64,000 nt of DNA from Rhizobium herbae. Lineage in GTDB: Bacteria; Pseudomonadota; Alphaproteobacteria; Rhizobiales; Rhizobiaceae. The DNA is taken from positions 124,001-188,000 of the forward strand of contig NZ_JAEUAO010000007.1 of assembly GCF_019511375.1 (NCBI RefSeq), given 5' to 3'. The translations under genes and the position numbers were made by a program. Shown piece by piece: positions 18,672 through 26,417 of the stretch (position 1 is the stretch's first letter; each line of letters begins with the position of its first letter). The notes under the pieces were generated by a model. It saw nothing but the letters and a program-made list of their open reading frames with translations. It had not been told where the DNA came from and made no database searches.

Positions 18672-19150
18672 GCGACATTCCTTCCGATCCGCCGATCAAG
18701 CAGGCCAACCAGCGCGGGGCTGCCCGTCTGGCCGCCGTGCAGGCGCTCTACCAGATGGACATCGGCGGCACCGGCGTGCTGGAGATCGTCGCCGAATACG
18801 AAGCCCACCGGCTGGGTCAGGAACTCGACGGCGACACCTATCTGAAGGCCGACGCCTCCTGGTTCCGCTCGATCGTTTCGGGCGTCGTGCGCGACCAGCG
18901 TCTGCTCGATCCCCTGATCGGCACGGCCCTTCAGGACGATTGGGCGCTGTCGCGCCTCGACTCGACGGTCCGCGCCATCCTGCGCGCCGGTACGTTCGAG
19001 CTTCGCGAGCGCAAGGACGTCCCCGTCGCCGTGATCGTCACCGAATATGTCGAGATCGCCAAGGCCTTCTTCGAGGATGACGAGCCCAAGCTCGTCAATG
19101 CGGTGCTCGACCGGATCGCCCGGACGATCAGAAGCGACGTCAAGAAGTAG
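18668..19150 (+). CDS. nusB: Transcription antitermination factor NusB
   Basis: RNA-binding partner of NusE in rRNA antitermination, 160 residues, all helical. [17 protein letters not shown] is the N-terminal signature, and [31 protein letters not shown] the C-terminal helix region. The GTG start overlaps the ribH stop by 4 bp, so the two are coupled, as in most alphaproteobacteria. Confidence 0.95.
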   Translation: MSDIPSDPPIKQANQRGAARLAAVQALYQMDIGGTGVLEIVAEYEAHRLGQELDGDTYLKADASWFRSIVSGVVRDQRLLDPLIGTALQDDWALSRLDSTVRAILRAGTFELRERKDVPVAVIVTEYVEIAKAFFEDDEPKLVNAVLDRIARTIRSDVKK

Positions 19151-19159
19151 GATCACCCG

Positions 19160-20395
19160 ATGACAGTGCCGGCAGGCGCAGTGCAGGACATGGATCATGA
19201 GCTGCGCGGCGCCCGCCGCAATGTCTATCTGCTGACGGCTGCCCAGGCCATCCTCGGGACGATCGGCCCGATCGTCTTTGCCGTCGGCGGCGTCGCCGGT
19301 TATCAGCTTCTCGGCGACGACAAGTCGCTGGCGACCGCGCCGCTCACAGGCTTCAATGTCGGCGTGGCGCTTGGTGCGGTCGTCGTCGCTGGTGTCTCCA
19401 GGCTGCTTGGTCGCAAGGCGGCCTTCATGGTTGGCGCCCTGCTTGGCGCCTGTGGCGGTACGCTTGCGGCCTATGCCCTGTTTCTCAACGACTTCTGGCT
19501 GTTTGCGCTCGGCCTGTGCGTATCGGGTGTCGCCGGGGGCTTTACCCAGAAGCTGCGCTTTGCCGCGGCCGATGCCTCGCCCAGCTTCTACAAGCCGCGG
19601 GCGATTTCATGGATCCTGGCCGGTGGCATCGTTTCCGCCGTGCTCGGCCCGCAGCTCGTCATCCTGACCAAGGACATGCTGGCGCCGGTTTTCTTCGCCG
19701 GCGCGTTCCTCGCGGTGGTCCCGACCTGTTTGGTGGCGATTGCCATATTGGCGTTCCTCCGGCTGCCCGACCTCAGGCCGGTTGCCGGAGCCGCCCCAAT
19801 CGGGCCTGTGCGACCGCTGCGGCAGATCGTCGGCACGCACCGCTTTATCACCGGCATGATCTGCGGCATCTCCACCTATGCGCTGATGACCTTCATGATG
19901 ACCGGCGCACCGATCGCCATGGTCGTCGGCTGCGGCTTTTCGCAGGACATGGCGACGCTCGGCATCCAGTGGCATGTGCTGGCGATGTTCGCGCCAAGCT
20001 TCTTCACCGGCATGCTGGTCAGCCGCTACGGCGCCGAAAGGATCGTCGCCTGCGGCCTGGTGATCCTGATGCTCTGCGCCCTGGTTGCCCATGCGGGGAT
20101 CGCGCTGTGGAATTTCTGGGGCGCGCTGATCCTGCTCGGCGCCGGCTGGAACTTCGGCTTCATCGGTTCGACGGCAATCGTCGCTTCGAGCTACAGGCCG
20201 CAGGAGGCAGACAAGGTGCAGGGTTTCCACGACATCATCCTGTTCACTGCGGTCGCGCTTGCCTCCTTCGGTTCGGGCAAGGTGCTGACCGCCTATGGCT
20301 GGGACATGCTGAGCGCCGCGGTCTGGCCGGTGACGGCTTTCTGCCTTTTGCTGCTGATCTCGCTGTTTTTCGCCGAAAAGCGGCGTCCGGCCTGA
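19160..20395 (+). CDS. Major facilitator superfamily transporter
   Basis: A 411-residue inner-membrane transporter with twelve predicted spans, from about residue 22 (VYLLTAAQAILGTIGPIVF) to about 405. No recognised substrate motif; the LGRKAAFMVGALLG loop is the usual MFS loop 2-3 signature. It is 9 bp after nusB. The last 130 bp of the gene and the sequence after it are duplicated on the far side of the 20.5-26.7 kb island, so the intact copy is the left one. Confidence 0.85.
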   Translation: MTVPAGAVQDMDHELRGARRNVYLLTAAQAILGTIGPIVFAVGGVAGYQLLGDDKSLATAPLTGFNVGVALGAVVVAGVSRLLGRKAAFMVGALLGACGGTLAAYALFLNDFWLFALGLCVSGVAGGFTQKLRFAAADASPSFYKPRAISWILAGGIVSAVLGPQLVILTKDMLAPVFFAGAFLAVVPTCLVAIAILAFLRLPDLRPVAGAAPIGPVRPLRQIVGTHRFITGMICGISTYALMTFMMTGAPIAMVVGCGFSQDMATLGIQWHVLAMFAPSFFTGMLVSRYGAERIVACGLVILMLCALVAHAGIALWNFWGALILLGAGWNFGFIGSTAIVASSYRPQEADKVQGFHDIILFTAVALASFGSGKVLTAYGWDMLSAAVWPVTAFCLLLLISLFFAEKRRPA

Positions 20396-20520
20396 GATTT
20401 GACGCCGAAACTGCTTTCCCGCTCCCGTAAGCTGCCGCCAACATACCGAAAAACGTGGGTTTTTCCCTTTATGGCCGCTTGACGATCCCGATTCGTCACC
20501 GCACTCTCTCGCCACGTCTG
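20265..20520 (+). repeat. Left copy of the direct repeat flanking the island
   Basis: A 256 bp unit beginning CCTTCGGTTCGGGCAAGG inside the MFS gene and ending CTCTCGCCACGTCTG. It recurs in direct orientation at 26687-26924. The first 130 bp code for the MFS C-terminus. The last 100 bp are identical in both copies, including a small hairpin GAAAAAC-GTGG-GTTTTTC (20448-20465) that may be the weak terminator of the nusB-MFS transcript. The island proper starts at about 20521. Confidence 0.9.
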
Positions 20521-20535
20521 TGTGGCAATCATTGC

Positions 20536-20991
20536 TTAGGCCTTGTTGGCAAGCGCGTTCCGCCAGACCTTGATGCGCTTGATGCTACCGTCGCCATTTC
20601 GCTTGATCGAATGGGCGTGAAGATGCGGGAAGTGATTGCGCTGCAAGTCCCGGATGATCTGCAGCGTATTTCCGAAAGGGGCAACGATGTCCGTAAACCA
20701 GAGGTTGCTGCCGGATGTCCAGCGATCGGCGGGCGGGTTCTGCCCGTGGAGATAGAGTGCAGTGTGGCATTCATCATCCACCAAGGCCCAGGTGACGAAG
20801 GCCATCGGCAGGCTATTCTCGTCAAAATAAACCTTGCATTGTCCCGCCTGCAGAGCTGGAACGAGATGGGCTTCTACCTCGGCGACGGACCACTTTCTAT
20901 AGTCGGACGCCATAGCCACGGCTGTGATCATTCCAAGCGCTTCAAAATAACCGATAGAGCGGTCTCTGCCGCCTGCGTTATCGTTATGCAT
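20536..20991 (-). CDS. HlyC/RtxC-type toxin-activating lysine acyltransferase homologue
   Basis: HlyC enzymes transfer a fatty acyl group from acyl-ACP to lysines of exported toxins. This 151-residue protein aligns by eye over its length: FEALGMI, PALQAGQ, DRWTSG and LWFTDIVAPFG match HlyC segments LGHVSW, PAIRANQ, DWTSG and KWFIDWIAPFG. The catalytic Asp (HlyC Asp92) is kept as Asp101. The catalytic His (HlyC His23) is Tyr31 here, codon TAT at 20899-20901. It is the last gene of the exporter operon, with GGAGCAATGAGGG as ribosome site just before its ATG, three bases after the HlyD stop. The modified substrate is presumably a small island peptide, since no RTX toxin is present. It may be inactive or work differently. 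Confidence 0.8.
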   Translation of the reverse strand: MHNDNAGGRDRSIGYFEALGMITAVAMASDYRKWSVAEVEAHLVPALQAGQCKVYFDENSLPMAFVTWALVDDECHTALYLHGQNPPADRWTSGSNLWFTDIVAPFGNTLQIIRDLQRNHFPHLHAHSIKRNGDGSIKRIKVWRNALANKA

Positions 20992-20994
20992 CCC

Positions 20995-22317
20995 TCATTG
21001 CTCCCCGAAACTGTCTTGGATAGCCTTCAGAATAGGCTCGAAGAAATAGCTGATCAGCCGGCGCTCGCCCGTGATTACGTCGACAGTCACCGTCATGCCC
21101 GGCGTGAAATCGATGATGCGGGCCGCGACCCGGATGTTGGGCCGCTCCAGGTTCAGGCGAACGGCATAGACCCATTTGCGCGTGGCCGTATCTTCGCGCG
21201 CATCTGCGCCGACGCTGGAGACACGCCCACGAACGATCCCGAAGCGCTCCGCCGGGAAGGCGTCGAATTTCACGAATGCCTTTTGGCCGGTCTTCAAAAA
21301 GCCGACGTCCCGGTTGTCGAAGAAAGCCTCGATCTCAACGCCACCATCGGAGGGAACGATAGACATCAGGGTCGCCCCAGCCTCGATAAAGCCGCCGAGG
21401 GTGAATACCGAGAGGTTTTCGACCCGGCCGTTTGCGGGGGCCTTGAGGGATAAATTGGCGCGATGGGCTTGGGCGGTATTCAAATCCGCCCGCGAACTGC
21501 GCAGCGCGATTTCCGCCTCGTTCACTTGCTTGCGATAGGTCGAGAGAACCGCTGATATAGCACTTATCCTCCTCTTGGCCATGGCCTCAGCCTCCGCTGA
21601 AAGCTCGCTGAGCTGACGTTCGGCAATCACCGTGTCGCTTTCCACCGCCTTGAACTCGCGAAGCCTCTCCAGGTAGGCAACCTCACTGATCGCTCCCCCC
21701 TCCTTCAGGGTTTCCGCCGAGGTCAGTCTTCGCGCGACGATTTCCTTGTCCGAGCGCGCTTTTTCGATCCGTGCCAATTGGGCGCTTTTCGAGCCTTCAA
21801 TTCGTTTCAGTTGCGCGTCTGTCTCGGCAACCTGATCGCGAAGCGCGGCGAGAACGGCGATGACAAGCGCCTCTGTGCCGGGCTCTTCGTGGACGCCGAC
21901 CTTCTGTCGCCGCAGAGCTGCCTTTCCGGCCTCGATGAAGCCTCCATCTGTCGGATCTTTGCTGATCAAGGGTTCCAGGATCGACAAGGCGACCGCCGCC
22001 TCCTGTGCCTGCCGCTCGATCTCTGCCTCGATGCGCGCAATCTCACTCTCGGCTGCGGTGGCATCCATCCTCACCAGAACGTCGTTGCGTTTGACGGACT
22101 GGCCTTCTTCTACGAGGATCGCAATGATCTTGCCGTCGACCTGCGGCTGGACGAGCTGGACGCGGCCGGTGGGTATGACCTTACCGTGGCCGCGCGCGAC
22201 GATTTCGGTTTTCGCGACGTAGCTGCCGGCGACGATTATCACGAACAGGCTGATGAGAAACCAGGCCGTGACGCGGATGGTTGGCGATGCCGGCCCTTCG
22301 ACCCTGTCGTTCTTCAT
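20995..22317 (-). CDS. HlyD family type I secretion adaptor
   Basis: Periplasmic membrane-fusion protein linking the ABC exporter to a TolC-like outer-membrane channel, 440 residues. A single N-terminal span (AWFLISLFVIIVAGSYV, about residues 16-36) is followed by a lipoyl-like half motif (ARGHGKVIPTGRVQLVQ), a long coiled-coil hairpin (about 100-280), a second lipoyl half (LSLKAPANGRVENLSV), and the HlyD tail PGMTVTVDVITGERRLISYF. Its ATG overlaps the ABC gene stop (ATGA, 22314-22317). No TolC gene lies in the island, so a chromosomal one must serve. Confidence 0.92.
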   Translation of the reverse strand: MKNDRVEGPASPTIRVTAWFLISLFVIIVAGSYVAKTEIVARGHGKVIPTGRVQLVQPQVDGKIIAILVEEGQSVKRNDVLVRMDATAAESEIARIEAEIERQAQEAAVALSILEPLISKDPTDGGFIEAGKAALRRQKVGVHEEPGTEALVIAVLAALRDQVAETDAQLKRIEGSKSAQLARIEKARSDKEIVARRLTSAETLKEGGAISEVAYLERLREFKAVESDTVIAERQLSELSAEAEAMAKRRISAISAVLSTYRKQVNEAEIALRSSRADLNTAQAHRANLSLKAPANGRVENLSVFTLGGFIEAGATLMSIVPSDGGVEIEAFFDNRDVGFLKTGQKAFVKFDAFPAERFGIVRGRVSSVGADAREDTATRKWVYAVRLNLERPNIRVAARIIDFTPGMTVTVDVITGERRLISYFFEPILKAIQDSFGEQ

Positions 22318-24002
22318 GACGGCATCATTTCCGCAGGCGCCCACCGCTTCTCCGGCGCGGGGCGGCTGAGATCGATCACGTTGATGTTCGTCCCGAGCAG
22401 GTGGGGATTGTGCGTAACCACGACCAATGTCCTGTCACGTGCGAAACGCTTCATCATCTCGACAATGATCGCCGCCGATTGCGCATCAAGGGCACTGGTC
22501 GGCTCATCGAGGATGAGAGCCTGCGGGTTCGTAAGAAGGGCACGCGCCAAAGCAATCCGCTGGCGCTGGCCGCCGGACAGACGACCGCCGCGCTCTCCGA
22601 CGTCGGTGTCGATCCCATTTGGAAGCTGCATCACGACCCGGTCGCTGCCGCTATCGATCAGGACGCTTTGGATCTCTTCTCCAGTCGCGTCGGGCTTGGC
22701 CAGGAGATTGTCGAGGATGGATCCGGAAAAGAGCACCGGCTCCTGCGGCAGATAGGCGATCGTTCGCCTGACGCTCTGCGGATCGTAGTCGGAAAGGTCC
22801 AAATTGTTGACCTCAACGCTCCCGTCGTCCGGTTCGTAGAGGCCTGCGATCAGCTTCGCCAACGTGGACTTGCCCGAACCGGATTCGCCGACAATCACTG
22901 TCGGCCGGTTTGGCTCGATGACGGCGCTCATGTCGCGGATAATCACCTGATCACCCGTATAGCTGAACGACAAGCGGTTCAGGCGTAGCGTCAGCCGCCC
23001 GTCAATCCGCAGTCGAGGCTTGGCGATGTCCGTCTCGGTCGGCGTGTTGAGAAAATCACCCAGCCGCAGCCGGGCGACCTTCAGCCCCTGCCATTGCTCC
23101 CAGATCGACGAAAGCGACAGGATCGGTCCCGACACCTTGTCAGCCAGAAGATGAAACGCGATCAGCTCGCCAAGCGTGATTTCGTTCTGAAAGACCAAAC
23201 GTGAGCCGAAAAAGATGATCAGGATAATCGACCCATTCTCAAGAATGTGACCAAGGAAGCCGTTGAGGATGTTGAGTTTTGCGACGCGAAAACCGGCAAC
23301 GAGGCTCACGTCCAACGTCTCCTGGAAACGCTTGGCCTGCCGTTGTTCAGATGCCAGCGCCTTGACGGTGACGGCATTTCCGAAGGCTTCGACGAGGCGT
23401 GATTGATGGCGGGATCCGGCAGCAAATGATTCCTGCATGCGGCCGCGGAGGAATGGCCCTATCGTGCCGAAGGTCACGATCTGAAGCGGCAGCATGACCA
23501 GCACCAGCACCGTCAGGAACGGGCTGATGGAAAAAAGCGCTATGATGTACGTCGCCGCGAACAGCACGTCCAGCGCGACCCCGGAAACCGTGCCGGTAAG
23601 AAACGCCCTGACTGTATCGATCTCTTCGATGCGCGCGAGCGTCTCGCCGACCTGCCACCGTTCAAGAAAGCGCAGCGGCAGGCCAAGGACGTGGCGGAAG
23701 ATCCTGCGTGCCAGTTCCGCAATCAACCGGTTGGCCATGTGGTTGCCGAGATAGGTTGCGAGCGCGTCCAGCCCTGCGGAAAAGACCGCTGTCAGCACCA
23801 GGATCCCAACGATCAGGACCAGCGTTGCCTCGCGCTGAAACGGCAGAACTCGGTCGATGATCGTCTGGAATACAAAGGGCTGAACCAGACCAAACAGTCG
23901 CAGAACGACAGCGACTATCATCAACTCGATCAGAATTCCTGTATATCCGGAGGTCGTGTAAGTAAACCATGATATTTTGGCAGGAGTTGCATTATTGATC
24001 AT
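22314..24002 (-). CDS. Type I secretion ABC exporter (HlyB-like, no N-terminal peptidase-like domain)
   Basis: Inner-membrane half-transporter ATPase, 562 residues. Six spans within about residues 20-280, then a nucleotide-binding domain with Walker A GESGSGKST, signature LSGGQRQRIALARAL, Walker B ALILDEPTSALD and switch His in VVVTHNPH. It aligns with HlyB from its first membrane span (LPLRFLERWQVGETLARIEEIDTVRAFLTG). The 130-residue C39 or C39-like N-terminal domain is missing: a TGA stop lies in frame four codons before the ATG. It therefore cannot cleave double-glycine leaders. First gene of the leftward operon; no clear Shine-Dalgarno. Confidence 0.92.
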   Translation of the reverse strand: MINNATPAKISWFTYTTSGYTGILIELMIVAVVLRLFGLVQPFVFQTIIDRVLPFQREATLVLIVGILVLTAVFSAGLDALATYLGNHMANRLIAELARRIFRHVLGLPLRFLERWQVGETLARIEEIDTVRAFLTGTVSGVALDVLFAATYIIALFSISPFLTVLVLVMLPLQIVTFGTIGPFLRGRMQESFAAGSRHQSRLVEAFGNAVTVKALASEQRQAKRFQETLDVSLVAGFRVAKLNILNGFLGHILENGSIILIIFFGSRLVFQNEITLGELIAFHLLADKVSGPILSLSSIWEQWQGLKVARLRLGDFLNTPTETDIAKPRLRIDGRLTLRLNRLSFSYTGDQVIIRDMSAVIEPNRPTVIVGESGSGKSTLAKLIAGLYEPDDGSVEVNNLDLSDYDPQSVRRTIAYLPQEPVLFSGSILDNLLAKPDATGEEIQSVLIDSGSDRVVMQLPNGIDTDVGERGGRLSGGQRQRIALARALLTNPQALILDEPTSALDAQSAAIIVEMMKRFARDRTLVVVTHNPHLLGTNINVIDLSRPAPEKRWAPAEMMPS

Positions 24003-24196
24003 GAGTAAAAATCACATTTTAACCGTTAGTAAAACTTCAGAAATCGCGTTTTACTCTCTTGAAATAAAGTGGCAGCGCCTGCAACCTAGAAGATGTGGCG
24101 CGCAAATTACGTCGTCATGGTTGGGTGAGTGCGTTGAAAACGCTCGCAGCTGGCCAAACACAATAGATAATATTAGCAACAGGTTAGGAGATTTCT
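24003..24196. promoter_or_regulatory. Divergent control region of the island
   Basis: 194 bp between the leftward exporter operon and the rightward peptide genes, more AT-rich than neighbouring housekeeping DNA. It must hold both promoters. AT-rich patches (TAATATTAG near 24170; TTTTACT near 24050) are candidate -10 regions, but I cannot assign full promoters. AGGAG at 24186-24190 is the ribosome site of the 76-residue peptide. Confidence 0.45.
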
Positions 24197-24427
24197 ATGG
24201 GAAGCGGAGGCAGTGGAAGCCGCAGCGGGCCGGACACCGAGGACAGGGTGAACAGGGAGCACAAGCGAAACAGAGACGGTACCAGGAGTACATTTGGTAA
24301 TACCCTAGGGCACATCGCGTCCCACGCGAATGTAAAGGTAGATGTTGGTAACAAAGGGGTATCGGTCAGCGCCAGCCCCACTTGCGGCTCATGCCATGAT
24401 CCATACTCTGGGCGCCGCAAACAATAG
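24197..24427 (+). CDS. Small Gly/Ser-rich peptide with C-terminal CGSC motif (candidate exported peptide)
   Basis: A 76-residue, hydrophilic, basic protein with no signal peptide and no double-glycine leader. It begins MGSGGSGSRSG, has a charged middle (EDRVNREHKRNRDG), then alternating small residues (KVDVGNKGVSVSASPT), and ends in a CGSC pair plus a basic tail GRRKQ. A good AGGAG ribosome site lies seven bases upstream, and a perfect terminator-like hairpin follows 13 bp after the stop. It is the first gene divergent from the exporter, which makes it a candidate cargo. I recognise no family. Confidence 0.6.
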   Translation: MGSGGSGSRSGPDTEDRVNREHKRNRDGTRSTFGNTLGHIASHANVKVDVGNKGVSVSASPTCGSCHDPYSGRRKQ

Positions 24428-24440
24428 GCAGTGTTGTTTT

Positions 24441-24470
24441 GTGTGCTCCCGCCGTTTCACGGGAGCACAC
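24441..24470 (+). terminator. Perfect 11 bp hairpin after the 76-residue peptide gene
   Basis: GTGTGCTCCCG and CGGGAGCACAC flank an 8-base loop. The T-rich stretch TTGTTTT precedes rather than follows it, so on the forward strand it lacks a T-tail. It still separates the small peptide gene from the next gene and may set different expression levels. Confidence 0.6.
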
Positions 24471-24525
24471 ATTGCAGCTGGACCTGCGGGAAAGTCATCA
24501 TCAATTTTTCAGCGGACGTGGATTT

Positions 24526-25440
24526 ATGCCGGTGTTACGAGTACGAGCGCTGAAGCGTTTTATGACTTGGCTCTTGCCTGTCTCAATTGCTGCGGCCGTT
24601 TCGATTGTTATGTTCGGCTTTCCGTCGCGGGGTTATGATCGCTTCGAGCAGATTTTCAGGCAATCGCTCGCCTCGGGTTCATACGATGAGAACATCCAAC
24701 TTAATCGATGGGCTTCGCGTTTTGATGTCTGCATTTATGGTGGTCGAAGTGAGAGCACCAAGAAATTGGTGTTGCTCTTCTTCGATATAGTTCGAGAAGT
24801 GACGTGGCTACGCCCAACGATTGGCTTCAAGCCTGACATTGTTGCATGCCCAAACTCGACGTTTCTCTATGTACACCTCCATCAGGGGGAGGAGAATTTC
24901 AACCAAACTGCCGTCGGCGAGCTTGCTCTGATCATGACGCGGGCTGGAATGACCAAGCCTATTGACGCCCGCTTAAGTCAATATGGTATGGGGCTATCTA
25001 TGATTGAGATAGGCTTGGAGCCGCGTCTTTACGTTGCAATCAACGAATTTGAAGGCGCGACACTCGAAGTTGACAAGTTGCTTGCGCGCAACGTTGTCCA
25101 GCAGGAATTGCTGCAGGTTCTGCTGAACGCCAGCGATCTGAAAGTTGATCAAACGCCAGTTTCCATCATCGAGGAACGGCGGGTGCCTAACGTACCCGAT
25201 AGCGAGGACGACGCCGATCCAAAGAACCGGACCGAGCGCGCGAAGCTCAATGTTCCCAATATGTGCCTTTACGATGTGATGTTGCTGATGACGCTCTATG
25301 CGCGCGACGAGTCAATCGCCGATGCAAGGCTCGGTCCTTACATCAGATACATCAGAAAGAACTTTCACAAGCTCGAACAAGCGGCGCGGGCTGTCCAGAA
25401 TAACCCAAGATACCATGAGATTTTTTCGAGCAGATGCTGA
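24526..25440 (+). CDS. Membrane-anchored protein resembling DUF2927
   Basis: A 304-residue protein with one N-terminal span (WLLPVSIAAAVSIVMFGF, about residues 15-33), so most of it would be outside the cytoplasm. The body has the pattern I associate with DUF2927: FRQSLASG, LNRWASRFDVCIYGG, and toward the end QQELLQVLLNASD and MCLYDVMLLMTLYARDESIADARLG. The resemblance is by eye and weak. I start it at 24526 (MPVLRV) because the upstream frame runs through the hairpin at 24441. Its 3' end overlaps the Cys-rich peptide gene. It might be a processing or immunity factor, but there is no direct evidence for either. Confidence 0.6.
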   Translation: MPVLRVRALKRFMTWLLPVSIAAAVSIVMFGFPSRGYDRFEQIFRQSLASGSYDENIQLNRWASRFDVCIYGGRSESTKKLVLLFFDIVREVTWLRPTIGFKPDIVACPNSTFLYVHLHQGEENFNQTAVGELALIMTRAGMTKPIDARLSQYGMGLSMIEIGLEPRLYVAINEFEGATLEVDKLLARNVVQQELLQVLLNASDLKVDQTPVSIIEERRVPNVPDSEDDADPKNRTERAKLNVPNMCLYDVMLLMTLYARDESIADARLGPYIRYIRKNFHKLEQAARAVQNNPRYHEIFSSRC

Positions 25441-25687
25441 TGGTGAGATTTCCGCCGCCCCCGGGCAGTCGAGTGTGATCGTGTGGAAGAAGATAATCGA
25501 GCGCGAGTGGGTAAATAGCTCTAAAGGCGGACCAAACCTGACGAACAAGTCGAGCTATAGTGTCAGCAAGTGCTCAGCAGCGGTCGGCGCTGCCGTGGCC
25601 ACGGCTGGCCTCGCGGGTGGGATGCCCAGCCGGGGTGGCAAAGGGCGTTGCCACATCTGTGGCTGCCGCTGCGGGGGTGGCTGCTAA
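25415..25687 (+). CDS. Cys-rich small peptide (candidate exported peptide/bacteriocin)
   Basis: A 90-residue peptide. The first half is amphipathic with VIVWKKIIEREW; the second half has a small-residue stretch AAVGAAVATAGLAGG and ends in a glycine/cysteine cluster GRCHICGCRCGGGC. It has six cysteines, five within the last 14 residues. The ATG overlaps the end of the preceding gene, suggesting coupling, but there is no strong ribosome site, and a longer in-frame start at 25298 exists inside the preceding gene. I recognise no family. The small-residue stretch and Cys cluster are bacteriocin-like. Confidence 0.5.
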   Translation: MRFFRADADGEISAAPGQSSVIVWKKIIEREWVNSSKGGPNLTNKSSYSVSKCSAAVGAAVATAGLAGGMPSRGGKGRCHICGCRCGGGC

Positions 25688-25778
25688 TAGAGCGTGTAAG
25701 TAATCTCCGCCACTTTCCGTTGGCGCCGAAACAGAATCTTTTATCCAACACCGACATCTAAGATGTTCGAGCAGGGAG

Positions 25779-26417
25779 ATGCCTTTGTCTTGGACTGCCG
25801 CCGTCACATATGCGTTCGTCCTTTTCATGGCGGCGGCAGCCCCATTTCTATACAGCCGAGGAAATCTCGCAGCGATGCTGGGTGGTGGAATTTCGTTCCT
25901 TGCAGCGGTGGCAGGCAGTTTTTTCGCTCTGCATTTAGTCGGCTACGCTGACGAATTTTATTCTTACAGCAGCTTCTTCATTCAGGCGTTGAACGAATAC
26001 CACGGGGAATACTTCTTTATTTGCCGACGTTATTTGTTATGTCATACATTGTTACATTTTTCTGTGTGTATCACAAAACATATTCCAGAAAATGAACCTT
26101 TAATTGTAGTGTTTTCTCGATACTGGGGGAAGCCGTGCCGCGATGGAACCGTGCAGCACCGCTTTAAACCATCGCTCTACTCCAAATATTCCGCGAACAG
26201 GCCCGGAGGCGGTCGCAGGAGGTGCCATAGGCGGAGCAATTGCGGGCTCGCCAGGTGGCGTCAAGGGGGCGGTAGGCGGCGCTGTTGGGGGAGCGATTTC
26301 TTCGTGCTTATACTCGATTATGTCATGGTGACGGGAACCACAAGATTTGAGTCACCTGCTCAAAGGAGTGGGATTGTCTTGCGGCTACCCCACTCCATTC
26401 TCAGGAGTATAGCATGA
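25779..26417 (+). CDS. Small membrane protein, 3' part doubtful (possible frameshift)
   Basis: The first 70 residues are convincing: two membrane spans (TAAVTYAFVLFMAAAAPFLY and LGGGISFLAAVAGSFFALHL), then a polar segment. AGGGAG is directly ahead, better spaced for the TTG at 25785 than for the ATG at 25779. From about 26015 a different frame offers a third span (TLFVMSYIVTFFCVYHK) with a stop at 26093-26095, giving a natural protein of about 105 residues if a single-base shift occurs. In the open frame the tail becomes Arg-rich and overlaps the glycine-zipper gene, which looks unnatural. Candidate immunity or accessory membrane protein, possibly broken. Confidence 0.4.
   Translation: MPLSWTAAVTYAFVLFMAAAAPFLYSRGNLAAMLGGGISFLAAVAGSFFALHLVGYADEFYSYSSFFIQALNEYHGEYFFICRRYLLCHTLLHFSVCITKHIPENEPLIVVFSRYWGKPCRDGTVQHRFKPSLYSKYSANRPGGGRRRCHRRSNCGLARWRQGGGRRRCWGSDFFVLILDYVMVTGTTRFESPAQRSGIVLRLPHSILRSIA
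26143..26331 (+). CDS. Glycine-zipper peptide resembling class II microcins
   Basis: A 62-residue peptide. Residues 24-52 are a run of GG/GA pairs (AGGAIGGAIAG, GGVKGAVGGAVGGAI), the membrane-inserting glycine-zipper pattern seen in colicin V and other class II microcins. Cys4 and Cys55 flank it and could form a disulfide, and Lys41 lies in the zipper. There is no double-glycine leader; the N-terminal 20 residues are polar. GGGGGAAG ends ten bases ahead of the ATG. A 56-residue two-span protein follows, the usual toxin-immunity order. Best candidate cargo of the exporter. Function inferred from composition and context. Confidence 0.55.
   Translation: MEPCSTALNHRSTPNIPRTGPEAVAGGAIGGAIAGSPGGVKGAVGGAVGGAISSCLYSIMSW
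26365..26396 (+). terminator. Stem-loop between glycine-zipper gene and the 56-residue membrane protein
   Basis: GGAGTGGG pairs with CCCACTCC around a 15-16 base loop, without a T-run. It may attenuate or stabilise the message between the two genes rather than end it. Confidence 0.4.

Noticed and set aside
25563-25828. Reverse-strand frames opposite the Cys-rich peptide
   Set aside because: No ribosome sites and shadow-type composition; the forward frames are better supported by context.
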